Shown here piece after piece: positions 1-5,522 of a DNA stretch of 5,522 bases. The number at the start of each line of letters is the position of its first letter. The first letter of the stretch is position 1. This DNA comes from Alphaproteobacteria bacterium UBA6189 (GTDB lineage Bacteria; Pseudomonadota; Alphaproteobacteria; Rickettsiales; UBA3002), in assembly GCA_002422745.1 (NCBI GenBank), contig DITH01000035.1:4015-9536 (forward strand). Direction: 5' to 3'. The notes below the pieces were generated by a model. The model did no database searches. It had not been told where the DNA came from and was given only the letters and a program-made list of their open reading frames with translations. Made by a program: the position numbers and the translations under genes.

Positions 1-583
1 TGCGGATATGCCAGGCGATGGCATGCATGAGGTGGGTTTTGCCAAGGCCGACACCGCCATAAAGGAAGAGCGGGTTGCCGCCGGGCGTCACGGCCGAGGA
101 TTCCGATACGCGGCGGGCTGCGGCGTGGGCGAGCTCGTTCGGCTTACCGACGACGAAGTTATCGAACGTATAACGCGGATCGAGCGGCGCAGAAATCGCA
201 TCGGGATTAATCGGCTTATCTTCGTTGGCAGCATGGCCCAGCATGGCGGCTTCCAACCCGGCGGGCGAGGATTGCTGCGTGGCGGCATTGGCGACCGAGA
301 CAGGCTCGGCCTTAACGAAAATATCGACCGAGTGGACCGACTGATCTTCCTGGCACCAGAAGCGCAGGATGTTTTCGCTGTAATGCGACAGAATCCACTC
401 CCGCATAAAGCGGGTGGGCACGGTAATCATCACCTGGCCGTTTTTAACATCGGCCAGTTTAAGCGGCTGTAACCAGCTTTTGAAAATCGCTTCGCCGTAC
501 GAGGTACGCAGGCGCTCGCGCACACGCTCCCAACGGGCAAAATGGTCAGGACGGCGGGTTTGGATGGACGACATCTCGTTCAT
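1..583 (-). CDS. dnaA: DnaA, chromosomal replication initiator (N-terminal part, cut by window edge)
   Basis: DnaA is the AAA+ ATPase that binds DnaA boxes, opens oriC and loads the replicative helicase. The 194 visible residues begin [15 protein letters not shown]. Domain I covers about residues 14-92, with the typical [10 protein letters not shown] (34-43) and [10 protein letters not shown] (55-64) segments. A poorly conserved, Ala-rich linker (domain II) spans about 93-134. Domain III opens with [19 protein letters not shown] (138-156) and contains the Walker A motif GGVGLGKTH (176-184). The rest of the ATPase domain and the DNA-binding domain IV lie beyond base 1; family members are usually about 450-500 residues. 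ATG at 583 is chosen as the first in-frame Met; ATG at 574 (residue 4) is an alternative. The ribosome-binding site is weak. The gene starts 14 bp after the rhodanese stop, so translation or transcription coupling is likely (inference). Identity is certain from the motifs. Confidence 0.97.
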   Translation of the reverse strand, partial: MNEMSSIQTRRPDHFARWERVRERLRTSYGEAIFKSWLQPLKLADVKNGQVMITVPTRFMREWILSHYSENILRFWCQEDQSVHSVDIFVKAEPVSVANAATQQSSPAGLEAAMLGHAANEDKPINPDAISAPLDPRYTFDNFVVGKPNELAHAAARRVSESSAVTPGGNPLFLYGGVGLGKTHLMHAIAWHIR

Positions 584-597
584 GTTTTTCTACTCTA

Positions 598-1041
598 TTA
601 TGCTTGCTGCCATGGCAGGCTTTCGGCTTTCCAGCCGCTTTTTTTGCCACGTTGATGGAACGAATTAGAAACTCCCTCGAACCCTTCGGACACATTGTAG
701 CAGGCTTCATAGCCTGCCGCCGTGGCGGCAATTGCCGCATCGGTTGAGCGTCCACCCGTCTTGCAAAGGAAGTACACGGGCGCGGTTTTATCCGGCACGG
801 CTGCTTCCAGCTGTTCCAAAAATTGCGGGTTAAGATCGTAGTTCGGGTAAAATTTCCAGGAAATGGTGGTTACGGATTTGCCGAGTTCTTCCAGGTTGGG
901 AAGGCCGGAAAACACCCATTCGGCATGGGTGCGCACATCCACCAATTGGGCGTTGGGTTCGCTTGCCAGTGCTTGCCATGCTTGCCCCGGCGAAACATCA
1001 CCGGCGTAGGAAGCGCGCACTGTACGTGTAGCAAGGACCAT
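598..1041 (-). CDS. single-domain rhodanese-like sulfurtransferase
   Basis: Rhodanese-fold proteins carry sulfur as a persulfide on a catalytic Cys, usually in the cytoplasm. With the start at 1041 the protein has 147 residues. It shows the rhodanese LVDVR motif (33-37), a HAEW segment just after it, and the active-site loop CKTGGRS (93-99) with the nucleophile Cys93 and the CxxGxR pattern. Next come the usual AAIAATAAGY helix and a NVSEGFEG motif, and it ends in GWKAESLPW (136-144), a tail I recall from alphaproteobacterial rhodanese-like proteins. There is no signal peptide or membrane segment. Start choice: ATG 1041 has a GGG six bases upstream, while ATG 1056, giving five more residues, follows a C-rich stretch with no visible ribosome-binding site. 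The real substrate cannot be read from sequence. It lies between rpsT and dnaA in the same direction, 14 bp before dnaA, so it probably shares their transcript. Confidence 0.9.
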   Translation of the reverse strand: MVLATRTVRASYAGDVSPGQAWQALASEPNAQLVDVRTHAEWVFSGLPNLEELGKSVTTISWKFYPNYDLNPQFLEQLEAAVPDKTAPVYFLCKTGGRSTDAAIAATAAGYEACYNVSEGFEGVSNSFHQRGKKSGWKAESLPWQQA

Positions 1042-1071
1042 TTGCGACCCATACATGAGGGGTGTGAACAG

Positions 1072-1091
1072 GTACCTGAGAATTCAGGCAC
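1072..1091 (-). promoter_or_regulatory. hairpin in the leader of the rhodanese gene
   Basis: Bases 1072-1079 and 1084-1091 form an 8-bp stem around a 4-base loop. Seven pairs are Watson-Crick. The eighth (1074/1089) is a G-U wobble in the minus-strand transcript but an A-C mismatch in a plus-strand transcript, so the fold suits RNA made in the gene direction. No U-run follows, which argues against an intrinsic terminator. It ends 15 bases before ATG 1056, or 30 before ATG 1041. It could affect translation of the rhodanese, or protect or process the rpsT-rhodanese-dnaA message. Its role is inference. Confidence 0.4.
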
Positions 1092-1136
1092 AGGGAAAGG
1101 GTTTGCGCACCCACACGGGCCGCGACACACACACGG

Positions 1137-1147
1137 AGTATAGTATA
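1137..1147 (-). promoter_or_regulatory. candidate -10 region upstream of rhodanese-dnaA (tandem TATACT)
   Basis: Read on the minus strand this is TATACTATACT, two overlapping copies of a good -10 hexamer, preceded by an A/T-rich run (about 1149-1160). It lies 17-27 bases after the rpsT stop and about 80-100 bases before the rhodanese start. I see no convincing -35 hexamer at 16-18 bp spacing for either copy, so this may be a weak or activator-dependent promoter, or only A/T-rich spacer. If used, it would drive rhodanese and dnaA separately from rpsT, with a leader containing the hairpin at 1072-1091. Confidence 0.3.
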
Positions 1148-1163
1148 GAATATTTTTTAAGGC

Positions 1164-1433
1164 TTAAGCAGCGCCCAGCGACTTGATGCGCTGGCTCAAA
1201 CGGCTCACCTTCCGCGAAGCGGTGGCTTTCGGCAGAACGCCTTTGCTAACACCACGCATGATTTCAGGTTGAGCATTTTTGAGTGCTTCTTGCGCAGCCG
1301 TTTGATCGCCGCCTGCAATGGCCGTCTCGACCTTCTTAATGAAGGTACGGATACGACTAATGCGCGAACGGTTCACTGCCGTCCGGCGTTCGGTCTGGCG
1401 GATACGCTTTTTTGCCGACTTATGTTGTGCCAT
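1164..1433 (-). CDS. rpsT: 30S ribosomal protein S20
   Basis: S20 is a primary 16S rRNA-binding protein of the small subunit. The 89-residue product is close to the usual length (87 in E. coli). It begins with the family signature [14 protein letters not shown] and is very basic. The middle contains [13 protein letters not shown] (27-39), and the C-terminal part is [20 protein letters not shown], which aligns with the family's last helix. ATG 1433 is chosen because S20 proteins start MA(N/Q)xKSAKKR. An in-frame GTG at 1445 would add only four atypical residues (MGQT). The GTGGG just upstream of the ATG may serve as a weak ribosome-binding site. The gene lies between mutM and the rhodanese, has a good promoter candidate 45-73 bases upstream, and has no clear intrinsic terminator downstream, consistent with read-through toward dnaA. 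Confidence 0.97.
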   Translation of the reverse strand: MAQHKSAKKRIRQTERRTAVNRSRISRIRTFIKKVETAIAGGDQTAAQEALKNAQPEIMRGVSKGVLPKATASRKVSRLSQRIKSLGAA

Positions 1434-1477
1434 GGTTTGACCCACTTTGTGTTGTTGTCTCGTTATCGAGGGAGCGG

Positions 1478-1506
1478 AAACTAGTGGCGGCGATGGGTCA
1501 CGTCAA
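1478..1506 (-). promoter_or_regulatory. candidate promoter of rpsT
   Basis: On the minus strand a -35 element CTTGACG (hexamer TTGACG, 1501-1506) is followed by a 17-bp spacer and a -10 element TAGTTT (1478-1483). The -35 matches the consensus at five of six positions and the spacing is ideal; the -10 matches at three of six. Transcription would start near 1471, giving a leader of about 38 bases. That leader begins with a small hairpin (1459-1470, four-base stem CTCG/CGAG, loop ATAA). The promoter could serve rpsT, the rhodanese and dnaA. Confidence 0.5.
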
Positions 1507-1529
1507 GCAGTTTGATGCGCCTTTTTGCG

Positions 1530-1609
1530 AAGAAAAAAAATTGACGCTGCAAAGCCTCATTTTTTCGCCGTTTTTTGCTTCGATTTTTTTCGCGCCGATT
1601 TTTGTTTTT
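1530..1609. other. cluster of oligo-A/oligo-T tracts upstream of the rpsT promoter
   Basis: Tracts of five to eight A or T occur at 1531-1538 (A8), 1560-1565, 1571-1576, 1584-1590, 1599-1603 and 1605-1609 (all T on the plus strand). Most of this encodes the Lys-rich end of MutM, whose lysines are almost all AAA. The A8 tract lies in the 50-bp gap between the mutM stop and the rpsT -35 element. Such tracts can bend DNA or act as upstream promoter elements, but the spacing is only partly helical (about 11, 13.5 and 14 bp between centres from 1560 on). The tracts are seen; a role in rpsT transcription is inference. Confidence 0.35.
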
Positions 1610-2420
1610 GACATTGCGGACAGAAATAGCTAGCGCGCCCGGCCTGCATGATACGCGCTATCGGTGCGGCACACGCAACGCAAGGCTCACCCTCGCGTTC
1701 ATAGGTGTTGAACTGGTGCTGGAAATAACCGGTTTTTCCATCGCCACTGGTAAAATCACGCAAGCTGGAGCCGCCCGATGCAAGGGCCGCATTGAGCGAT
1801 TGATGGATCGCCGCGACAAGGGCATGCGATGATGCTGCCACGCGTGCTGCCGGAGTCGCTGGATGGATGCGCGCCAGAAAGAGACTTTCACTGGCGTAAA
1901 TATTGCCCACGCCGACCACCAGCCGCTGGTCCATCAAAACCGGCTTAATTGGGCCTTGGCGCACGGCCAGCACGGCCGCAAGATACGCGGGGGTAAACCC
2001 CGCCCCCAGCGGTTCGGGACCGAGATGCGCCAGCAGGCTATGCGCCTCAATTTTATCGGTTTTATCAATCAGAATCAGGCCGAAACGACGGGGGTCATGG
2101 AAGGCCAGCACCTGTCCGTTATCGAGGAAAAGTAGCACATGATCGTGCGTACGCGGGCGATGCGAAGCGTCGGTCAGCAGAAAGCTGCCCGACATGCCGA
2201 GATGGGCAAGCATCGTATCGCCACGATCGAGGTCGAACAGCAGGTATTTAGCCCGGCGACGAATATCAATCACCCGGCTGCCCGTCACGCGCTGGCGGAA
2301 ATCGGGTGGAATCGGCAGGCGCAGCGTGTCGCGGCGCAAGGTTACCGTTTCAATGCGGCGCCCCACCAGGCCGGGCAGCAACGATCGGCGCGTGGTTTCG
2401 ACTTCGGGTAATTCGGGCAT
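1557..2420 (-). CDS. mutM: formamidopyrimidine/8-oxoguanine DNA glycosylase (Fpg)
   Basis: MutM removes 8-oxoguanine and formamidopyrimidines from DNA and cleaves the abasic site (base excision repair). The 287-residue product starts MPELPEVETTRRSL. After Met removal Pro2 is the nucleophile and Glu3 the catalytic acid. Other conserved parts are RRAKYLL with Lys58, HLGMSGSF (73-80), DPRRFG (109-114), the helix-two-turn-helix region ending GVGNIYASE (170-178), and a C-terminal zinc finger C247-x2-C250-x16-C267-x2-C270. ATG 2420 is certain, since an exposed N-terminal Pro is required; the in-frame extension upstream to 2645 is not real. The protein runs 17 residues past the last zinc Cys, ending KKSKQKTAKK. 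E. coli Fpg stops within a few residues of that Cys, so this basic tail is an extra. The gene is divergent from ubiE and lies upstream of rpsT. Confidence 0.97.
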   Translation of the reverse strand: MPELPEVETTRRSLLPGLVGRRIETVTLRRDTLRLPIPPDFRQRVTGSRVIDIRRRAKYLLFDLDRGDTMLAHLGMSGSFLLTDASHRPRTHDHVLLFLDNGQVLAFHDPRRFGLILIDKTDKIEAHSLLAHLGPEPLGAGFTPAYLAAVLAVRQGPIKPVLMDQRLVVGVGNIYASESLFLARIHPATPAARVAASSHALVAAIHQSLNAALASGGSSLRDFTSGDGKTGYFQHQFNTYEREGEPCVACAAPIARIMQAGRASYFCPQCQKQKSARKKSKQKTAKK

Positions 2421-2461
2421 GGCACACTCGCTTGTCCGGCGGGTGCCGGAATCTGCCAGCT

Positions 2462-2489
2462 TAGATAAGAAAGATGGATGCTGAATCAA
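2462..2489 (-). promoter_or_regulatory. weak candidate promoter of mutM
   Basis: On the minus strand TTGATT (2484-2489) is followed by a 16-bp spacer and TATCTA (2462-2467). The -35 matches four of six consensus bases and the -10 about three. The position, about 42 bases or more upstream of the mutM ATG, is suitable. The match is marginal and may be chance. No better pair is visible in the divergent gap for either direction. Confidence 0.2.
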
Positions 2490-2544
2490 GCGTCGCATGA
2501 CGGGATTCTTGTTATCTCGGATAAAACCAGCTATGGCCCGGCCT

Positions 2545-3291
2545 ATGAGCGAATCGGAACAGCGAGCGTCTTTTGGTTTCCGCGCGGTCGACGCGCAGGA
2601 AAAACAAGGCATGGTCGGGGCGGTATTTTCCTCCGTCGCCGGCAACTACGACCGCATGAACGATGTGATGTCGGTCGGCATGCACCGGCTTTGGAAAGAT
2701 CGTTTCGTGGGGCAAATTCAGGCCGGGCCACAGGCCGCCATCCTCGATCTGGCAGGCGGTACGGGCGATATCGCCGTGCGATTGCACGCGCGCACTGGGG
2801 CCAACGTTACGGTGTGCGATATCAACGCCGACATGCTGAACGTGGGCCGGGCCCGGCAGTTCGACCGCGGCGAAAGCGATGGCTTGCGCTGGGTTTGCGG
2901 CAATGCCGAGGCGTTGCCGGTACCCGATCAGTCGCAGGATGTGATTACCATCGCGTTCGGCCTGCGCAACGTTACCCATATCGATGCGGCGCTGGCCGAT
3001 ATTTACCGCGCGCTCAAACCGGGCGGGCAGTTTCTCTGCCTGGAATTCAGTAAGGTGACCGTGCCGCTCATGGCTAAACTATATGACGCCTATTCATTCC
3101 GTGCGATCCCGCAATTCGGTCAATGGATTGCCAAAGACCGTGATTCATACCAGTATCTTGTCGAGTCGATTCGCATGTTCCCCTCGCAAGAGGAACTGAA
3201 GCGGCGCATGGAACAGGCGGGGTTTGCGCGCGTGTCGTATCGCAACCTCAGCATGGGCGTGGTGGCGATTCACCAGGGATGGCGGATCTGA
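2545..3291 (+). CDS. ubiE: UbiE, SAM-dependent C-methyltransferase of ubiquinone (and menaquinone) synthesis
   Basis: UbiE methylates the ring carbon of the demethylated benzoquinol intermediate in ubiquinone synthesis, and demethylmenaquinol where that is made. With the start at 2545 the protein has 248 residues (E. coli 251). It shows the family signature YDRMNDVMSVGMHRLWK (35-51), the SAM-binding motif DLAGGTGD (68-75), the acidic end of strand 2 (CDIN, Asp92), CGNAEALP (118-125), FGLRN (138-142), LKPGG (157-161) and the second UbiE signature YLVESIRMFPSQEEL (204-218). In-frame ATGs at 2497 and 2533 would add 16 or 4 residues. None of the three has a strong ribosome-binding site, and I prefer 2545 because UbiE homologues start shortly before the FGFR motif. 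The stop overlaps the ubiB start. It is divergent from mutM. Confidence 0.96.
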   Translation: MSESEQRASFGFRAVDAQEKQGMVGAVFSSVAGNYDRMNDVMSVGMHRLWKDRFVGQIQAGPQAAILDLAGGTGDIAVRLHARTGANVTVCDINADMLNVGRARQFDRGESDGLRWVCGNAEALPVPDQSQDVITIAFGLRNVTHIDAALADIYRALKPGGQFLCLEFSKVTVPLMAKLYDAYSFRAIPQFGQWIAKDRDSYQYLVESIRMFPSQEELKRRMEQAGFARVSYRNLSMGVVAIHQGWRI

Positions 3292-4841
3292 TGTTAAAAA
3301 ATCTGAAATATAGCTGCCGGCTATTTACCATCGCCTGGACATTGGCCCGGCACGATGCGCTCTTTGGGCTGGAGGCATTAAATATCTCGCCGTTTTTTGC
3401 CGCCAGCGCCCGGCTGGTGGCCCGCAGCCATGATGGATTACGCCGTGGTCAGCGCCTGTCGCGCGCCCTGCAGGCGCTTGGGCCGAGCTACATCAAACTC
3501 GGACAGGCCCTCTCTACCCGCGCCGATCTGGTGGGCGAAGATATCGCCGAGGATTTAGCCGAGTTGCAGGACCGCCTGCCGCCTTTCCCCGGACATCTCG
3601 CCAAGGCCATGATCGCCGCCCAGCTCGATGCGCCCGTTGCGCAGCTCTTTGCACAGTTCGACGAAGAAGCCCATGCCGCCGCCTCTATTGCGCAGGTGCA
3701 TTTCGCGGTGACCCATAGTGGGCGCGAGGTGGCGGTAAAAGTATTGCGCCCCGGCATAGAAGAAGCTTTCCAGCGTGACCTGGATTTGTTTTTCTGGCTT
3801 GCCCGGCTGGTCGAGCGGCGCTTGCCGCAATATCGTCGCTTGCGGCCGGTGGCGATGATTCATACCTTCGCCGATACGGTGCGGATGGAACTGGATTTAC
3901 GGTTCGAAGCGGCAGCCGCCGAAGAATTACGCGCCCATAGCGCCAACGATCCCGATTTTTATGTGCCTGAAGTGGAGTGGGACTTAACCGCTCGCCGTGT
4001 GCTAGTGACCGAGCGGATTCGCGGTTTTTCGGCTGGCGATGTGCAGGGCATGCGCGCCGCCGGGATCGACCCAAACGCGACGATGGAAAAAGCGGCGCGG
4101 GCATTTTTCAACCAGGTGTTCCGTGACGGATTTTTCCACGCCGACATGCATCCTGGCAATTTGTTCGTGTTGCCCGACGGGCGCCTGGCACCGGTGGATT
4201 TCGGCATCATGGGCCGCATCAGCACGCAGGACCAGATCACCCTGGCGGAAATTCTCTGGGCCTTCATGAAAGGCGATTTCATGCGCGTGGCCACCTTGCA
4301 TCGTGAGGCCGGGTGGATTCCGCCGCATGTGTCGGTCGAGCATTTTGCCCAGGCGGCGCGTGCCGTCGGCCAGCCGATTATGGGCAAGGCCTTGAACGAG
4401 ATTTCCGTCGGCCGCCTGCTTGGCCAGTTGCTACATATCGCCGAAACATTTGAGATGGAAGCCCAGCCCCATTTACTGCTGCTGCAGAAAACCATGATGA
4501 CGGCGGAAGGCGTGGGCCGCCATTTAAACCCCGACGTGAATATGTGGAAAGTCTCCGAACCGCTGATCCGTCAATGGGCGCGCGAGCATCTGTCGAAACC
4601 GGCGCGCGCCAAGGCGGTGGCCGAGGAAGCAGGCAAACTGCTGCGCGACCTGCCGCGCGTGCTGCGCGATGTAAAAGACTTCCTGGCGCAAACCCAGCGC
4701 GAAGGCATTGTCGTCGCGCCCTCGACCTTCGCAAGGCTCGAAGCACAACGTGCCGCGCATCATCGGGCCTGGCTGCGCTTTGCGTGGTTTGGCTTAGCGG
4801 TAGCGGTGGCTTCCGCCTTTTTCATTGCTGAAACGCTCTAA
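3291..4841 (+). CDS. ubiB: UbiB, ABC1/ADCK-family atypical kinase/ATPase of ubiquinone synthesis
   Basis: UbiB supports ubiquinone synthesis at the membrane. It is an atypical kinase-like ATPase, although databases still often call it 2-polyprenylphenol 6-hydroxylase. Numbered from ATG 3291 (516 residues), it has the family KxGQ motif YIKLGQALSTR (67-77), the Ala-rich loop AAASIAQVH (129-137) that replaces the kinase P-loop, the VAVKVLRPG lysine (150), TERIRG (240-245), the catalytic-loop analogue HADMHPGN (283-290) and the metal-binding DFG (304-306). The C-terminus has one clear hydrophobic segment (about 496-512, FAWFGLAVAVASAFFIA), where E. coli UbiB has two. ATG 3291 overlaps the ubiE stop as TGATG and has GGCGGA just upstream. 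ATG 3279, with four more residues, has AGGG directly abutting the start, which is too close. Both imply translational coupling to ubiE. It is slightly shorter than E. coli UbiB (546). Confidence 0.96.
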   Translation: MLKNLKYSCRLFTIAWTLARHDALFGLEALNISPFFAASARLVARSHDGLRRGQRLSRALQALGPSYIKLGQALSTRADLVGEDIAEDLAELQDRLPPFPGHLAKAMIAAQLDAPVAQLFAQFDEEAHAAASIAQVHFAVTHSGREVAVKVLRPGIEEAFQRDLDLFFWLARLVERRLPQYRRLRPVAMIHTFADTVRMELDLRFEAAAAEELRAHSANDPDFYVPEVEWDLTARRVLVTERIRGFSAGDVQGMRAAGIDPNATMEKAARAFFNQVFRDGFFHADMHPGNLFVLPDGRLAPVDFGIMGRISTQDQITLAEILWAFMKGDFMRVATLHREAGWIPPHVSVEHFAQAARAVGQPIMGKALNEISVGRLLGQLLHIAETFEMEAQPHLLLLQKTMMTAEGVGRHLNPDVNMWKVSEPLIRQWAREHLSKPARAKAVAEEAGKLLRDLPRVLRDVKDFLAQTQREGIVVAPSTFARLEAQRAAHHRAWLRFAWFGLAVAVASAFFIAETL

Positions 4842-4874
4842 TCGCCCTAAATACAGCGGCAACATGTACATTTC

Positions 4875-4878
4875 AGGA
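4875..4878 (+). promoter_or_regulatory. ribosome-binding site of coaBC
   Basis: AGGA lies seven bases before the ATG at 4886. It is the clearest Shine-Dalgarno site in the window and fixes the coaBC start. The ATG at 4864 is in another frame. The 44-bp gap after ubiB holds no visible terminator or promoter, so coaBC is probably read from the ubiE-ubiB transcript. Confidence 0.7.
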
Positions 4879-4885
4879 ACATTCC

Positions 4886-5522
4886 ATGGCCCTGCCCCGC
4901 TCCATCCTGCTTATGATCACCGGCTCGGTCGCCAGCTATAAGGCGCTGGAATTGATTCGCCTGCTGACGGCACAGGGCGTGACGGTGCACAGCATTCTCA
5001 CCAAAGGCGGCGCGCAGTTTATCACCCCGCTGGCCGTGTCGAGTCTCACCGGCACCAAAACCTACGAGGCGCTTTTCTCGCTGACCGATGAAGTGGAGAT
5101 GGGCCATATCGAACTGTCACGCGCGGCGGAGCTGGTGCTCGTCGCCCCCGCCTCGGCCGACATTTTGGCCAAGATGGCTGCCGGCATGGCCGACGATCTG
5201 GCGACCACCGCTTTGCTCGCCACCAACAAACCGGTCGTGGTCGCCCCAGCGATGAATCATAAAATGTGGGCCCATCCGGCCACGCAGCGCAATATCGTCC
5301 AATTGAAAGCGGACGGCATTCGCGTGATCGAGCCCACCGAAGGGCCGATGGCGTGCGGTGAATTCGGCGTGGGGCGGATGGCCGAACCCGCGGCGATTTT
5401 AGAATTTCTGAGCGGTGAGACGCCACACAGCGCATCCAAGCTACCGGGCAGCACACCGGGTAGCCTGGTGGGCAAAACCGCGCTGGTGACCAGTGGTCCG
5501 ACAATCGAGCCGATCGACCCGG
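4886..5522 (+). CDS. coaBC: CoaBC, phosphopantothenoylcysteine decarboxylase/synthetase (3' end beyond window)
   Basis: This bifunctional coenzyme A enzyme couples cysteine to 4'-phosphopantothenate (CoaB, C-terminal, nucleotide-dependent) and decarboxylates the product to 4'-phosphopantetheine (CoaC, N-terminal, FMN-dependent). The 212 visible residues start MALPRSILLMITGSVASYKA, the flavodoxin-like FMN-binding start of CoaC. The catalytic His lies in HIELSR (74-79), followed by APASADILAKMA (88-99), the PAMN motif (121-124) and the substrate-recognition stretch ACGEFGVGRM with Cys157 (156-165). A short linker (about 177-192) with a repeated PGS leads into the first CoaB strand and its TSGPTIEPIDP motif (202-212). 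The rest of CoaB is off the window; full proteins have about 400 residues. It follows ubiB by 44 bp in the same direction. All CoaC key residues are present, so the gene appears functional as far as it is visible. Confidence 0.96.
   Translation, partial: MALPRSILLMITGSVASYKALELIRLLTAQGVTVHSILTKGGAQFITPLAVSSLTGTKTYEALFSLTDEVEMGHIELSRAAELVLVAPASADILAKMAAGMADDLATTALLATNKPVVVAPAMNHKMWAHPATQRNIVQLKADGIRVIEPTEGPMACGEFGVGRMAEPAAILEFLSGETPHSASKLPGSTPGSLVGKTALVTSGPTIEPIDP

Noticed and set aside
8..472. 154-codon plus-strand open frame opposite dnaA
   Set aside because: The minus strand carries DnaA domain I and Walker A. The plus frame is a shadow.
607..618. 12-bp perfect palindrome CTGCCATGGCAG just before dnaA, near a CATAAT hexamer
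   Set aside because: About one such palindrome is expected by chance in a window of this size. It encodes the conserved LPWQ residues, and CATAAT has no -35 partner.
624..645. Terminator-like hairpin with a T7 run, plus strand, inside the rhodanese 3' end
   Set aside because: The stem is only five bp. The hairpin and T-run are explained by codons for the conserved KKSGWKA segment, and no plus-strand gene lies upstream to terminate.
1122..1134. Short CA dinucleotide run (minus-strand GT run)
   Set aside because: Only about five units; too short to call a microsatellite or a regulatory repeat.
1057..1163. Possible oriC or DnaA-box cluster near dnaA
   Set aside because: No TTATCCACA-like boxes seen by eye on either strand here or elsewhere in the window. 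In many alphaproteobacteria the origin lies away from dnaA.
2421..2645. In-frame N-terminal extension of mutM by 75 residues
   Set aside because: Fpg needs Pro as the first residue after Met removal, and MPELPEVET at 2420 fits exactly. The extension runs through the divergent gap into ubiE.
2512..2979. 155-codon open frame on the minus strand opposite ubiE
   Set aside because: It is antisense to a certain gene, has no recognisable motif, and is expected from GC-rich codon use.
3959..4495. 178-codon open frame on the minus strand opposite ubiB
   Set aside because: Same reasoning: it lies opposite conserved UbiB motifs, its composition is odd, and no family is recognisable.
5046..5504. 152-codon open frame on the minus strand opposite coaBC
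   Set aside because: The plus strand encodes unmistakable CoaC motifs here; the minus frame is an Arg/Pro-rich shadow.

Overview
The window looks like ordinary chromosomal core sequence from an alphaproteobacterium, moderately GC-rich by eye. It holds seven protein genes and no RNA genes, mobile elements, CRISPR arrays or phage-like sequence. From memory of the class, a divergent mutM/ubiE pair with ubiB and coaBC on one side and rpsT and dnaA on the other is a recurrent alphaproteobacterial arrangement. I cannot name the order or genus.

Left block, all on the minus strand and read from right to left: mutM (8-oxoguanine DNA glycosylase, 2420 to 1557), rpsT (ribosomal protein S20, 1433 to 1164), a small single-domain rhodanese (about 1041 to 598) and the first 194 codons of dnaA (583 to the window edge). 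A good promoter candidate precedes rpsT. Between rpsT and the rhodanese lie a tandem TATACT-type -10 candidate and a 20-nt hairpin. Only 14 bp separate the rhodanese stop from the dnaA start, so dnaA is probably transcribed at least partly through the rhodanese gene.

Right block, all on the plus strand: ubiE (quinone C-methyltransferase), ubiB (ABC1/ADCK atypical kinase for ubiquinone synthesis, start overlapping the ubiE stop) and coaBC, whose CoaC domain is complete and whose CoaB domain is cut by the window end. This block supplies ubiquinone and coenzyme A, two core cofactors. The left block serves DNA repair, translation and replication initiation. The two blocks diverge from a gap of about 124 bp (2421-2544).

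I found no convincing new biological system. The points most worth a second look are local: the rhodanese gene between rpsT and dnaA, the hairpin in front of it, a lysine-rich tail on MutM whose oligo-A codons lie just upstream of the rpsT promoter, and the uncertain ubiE start. No stretch longer than 300 bases lacks a gene.
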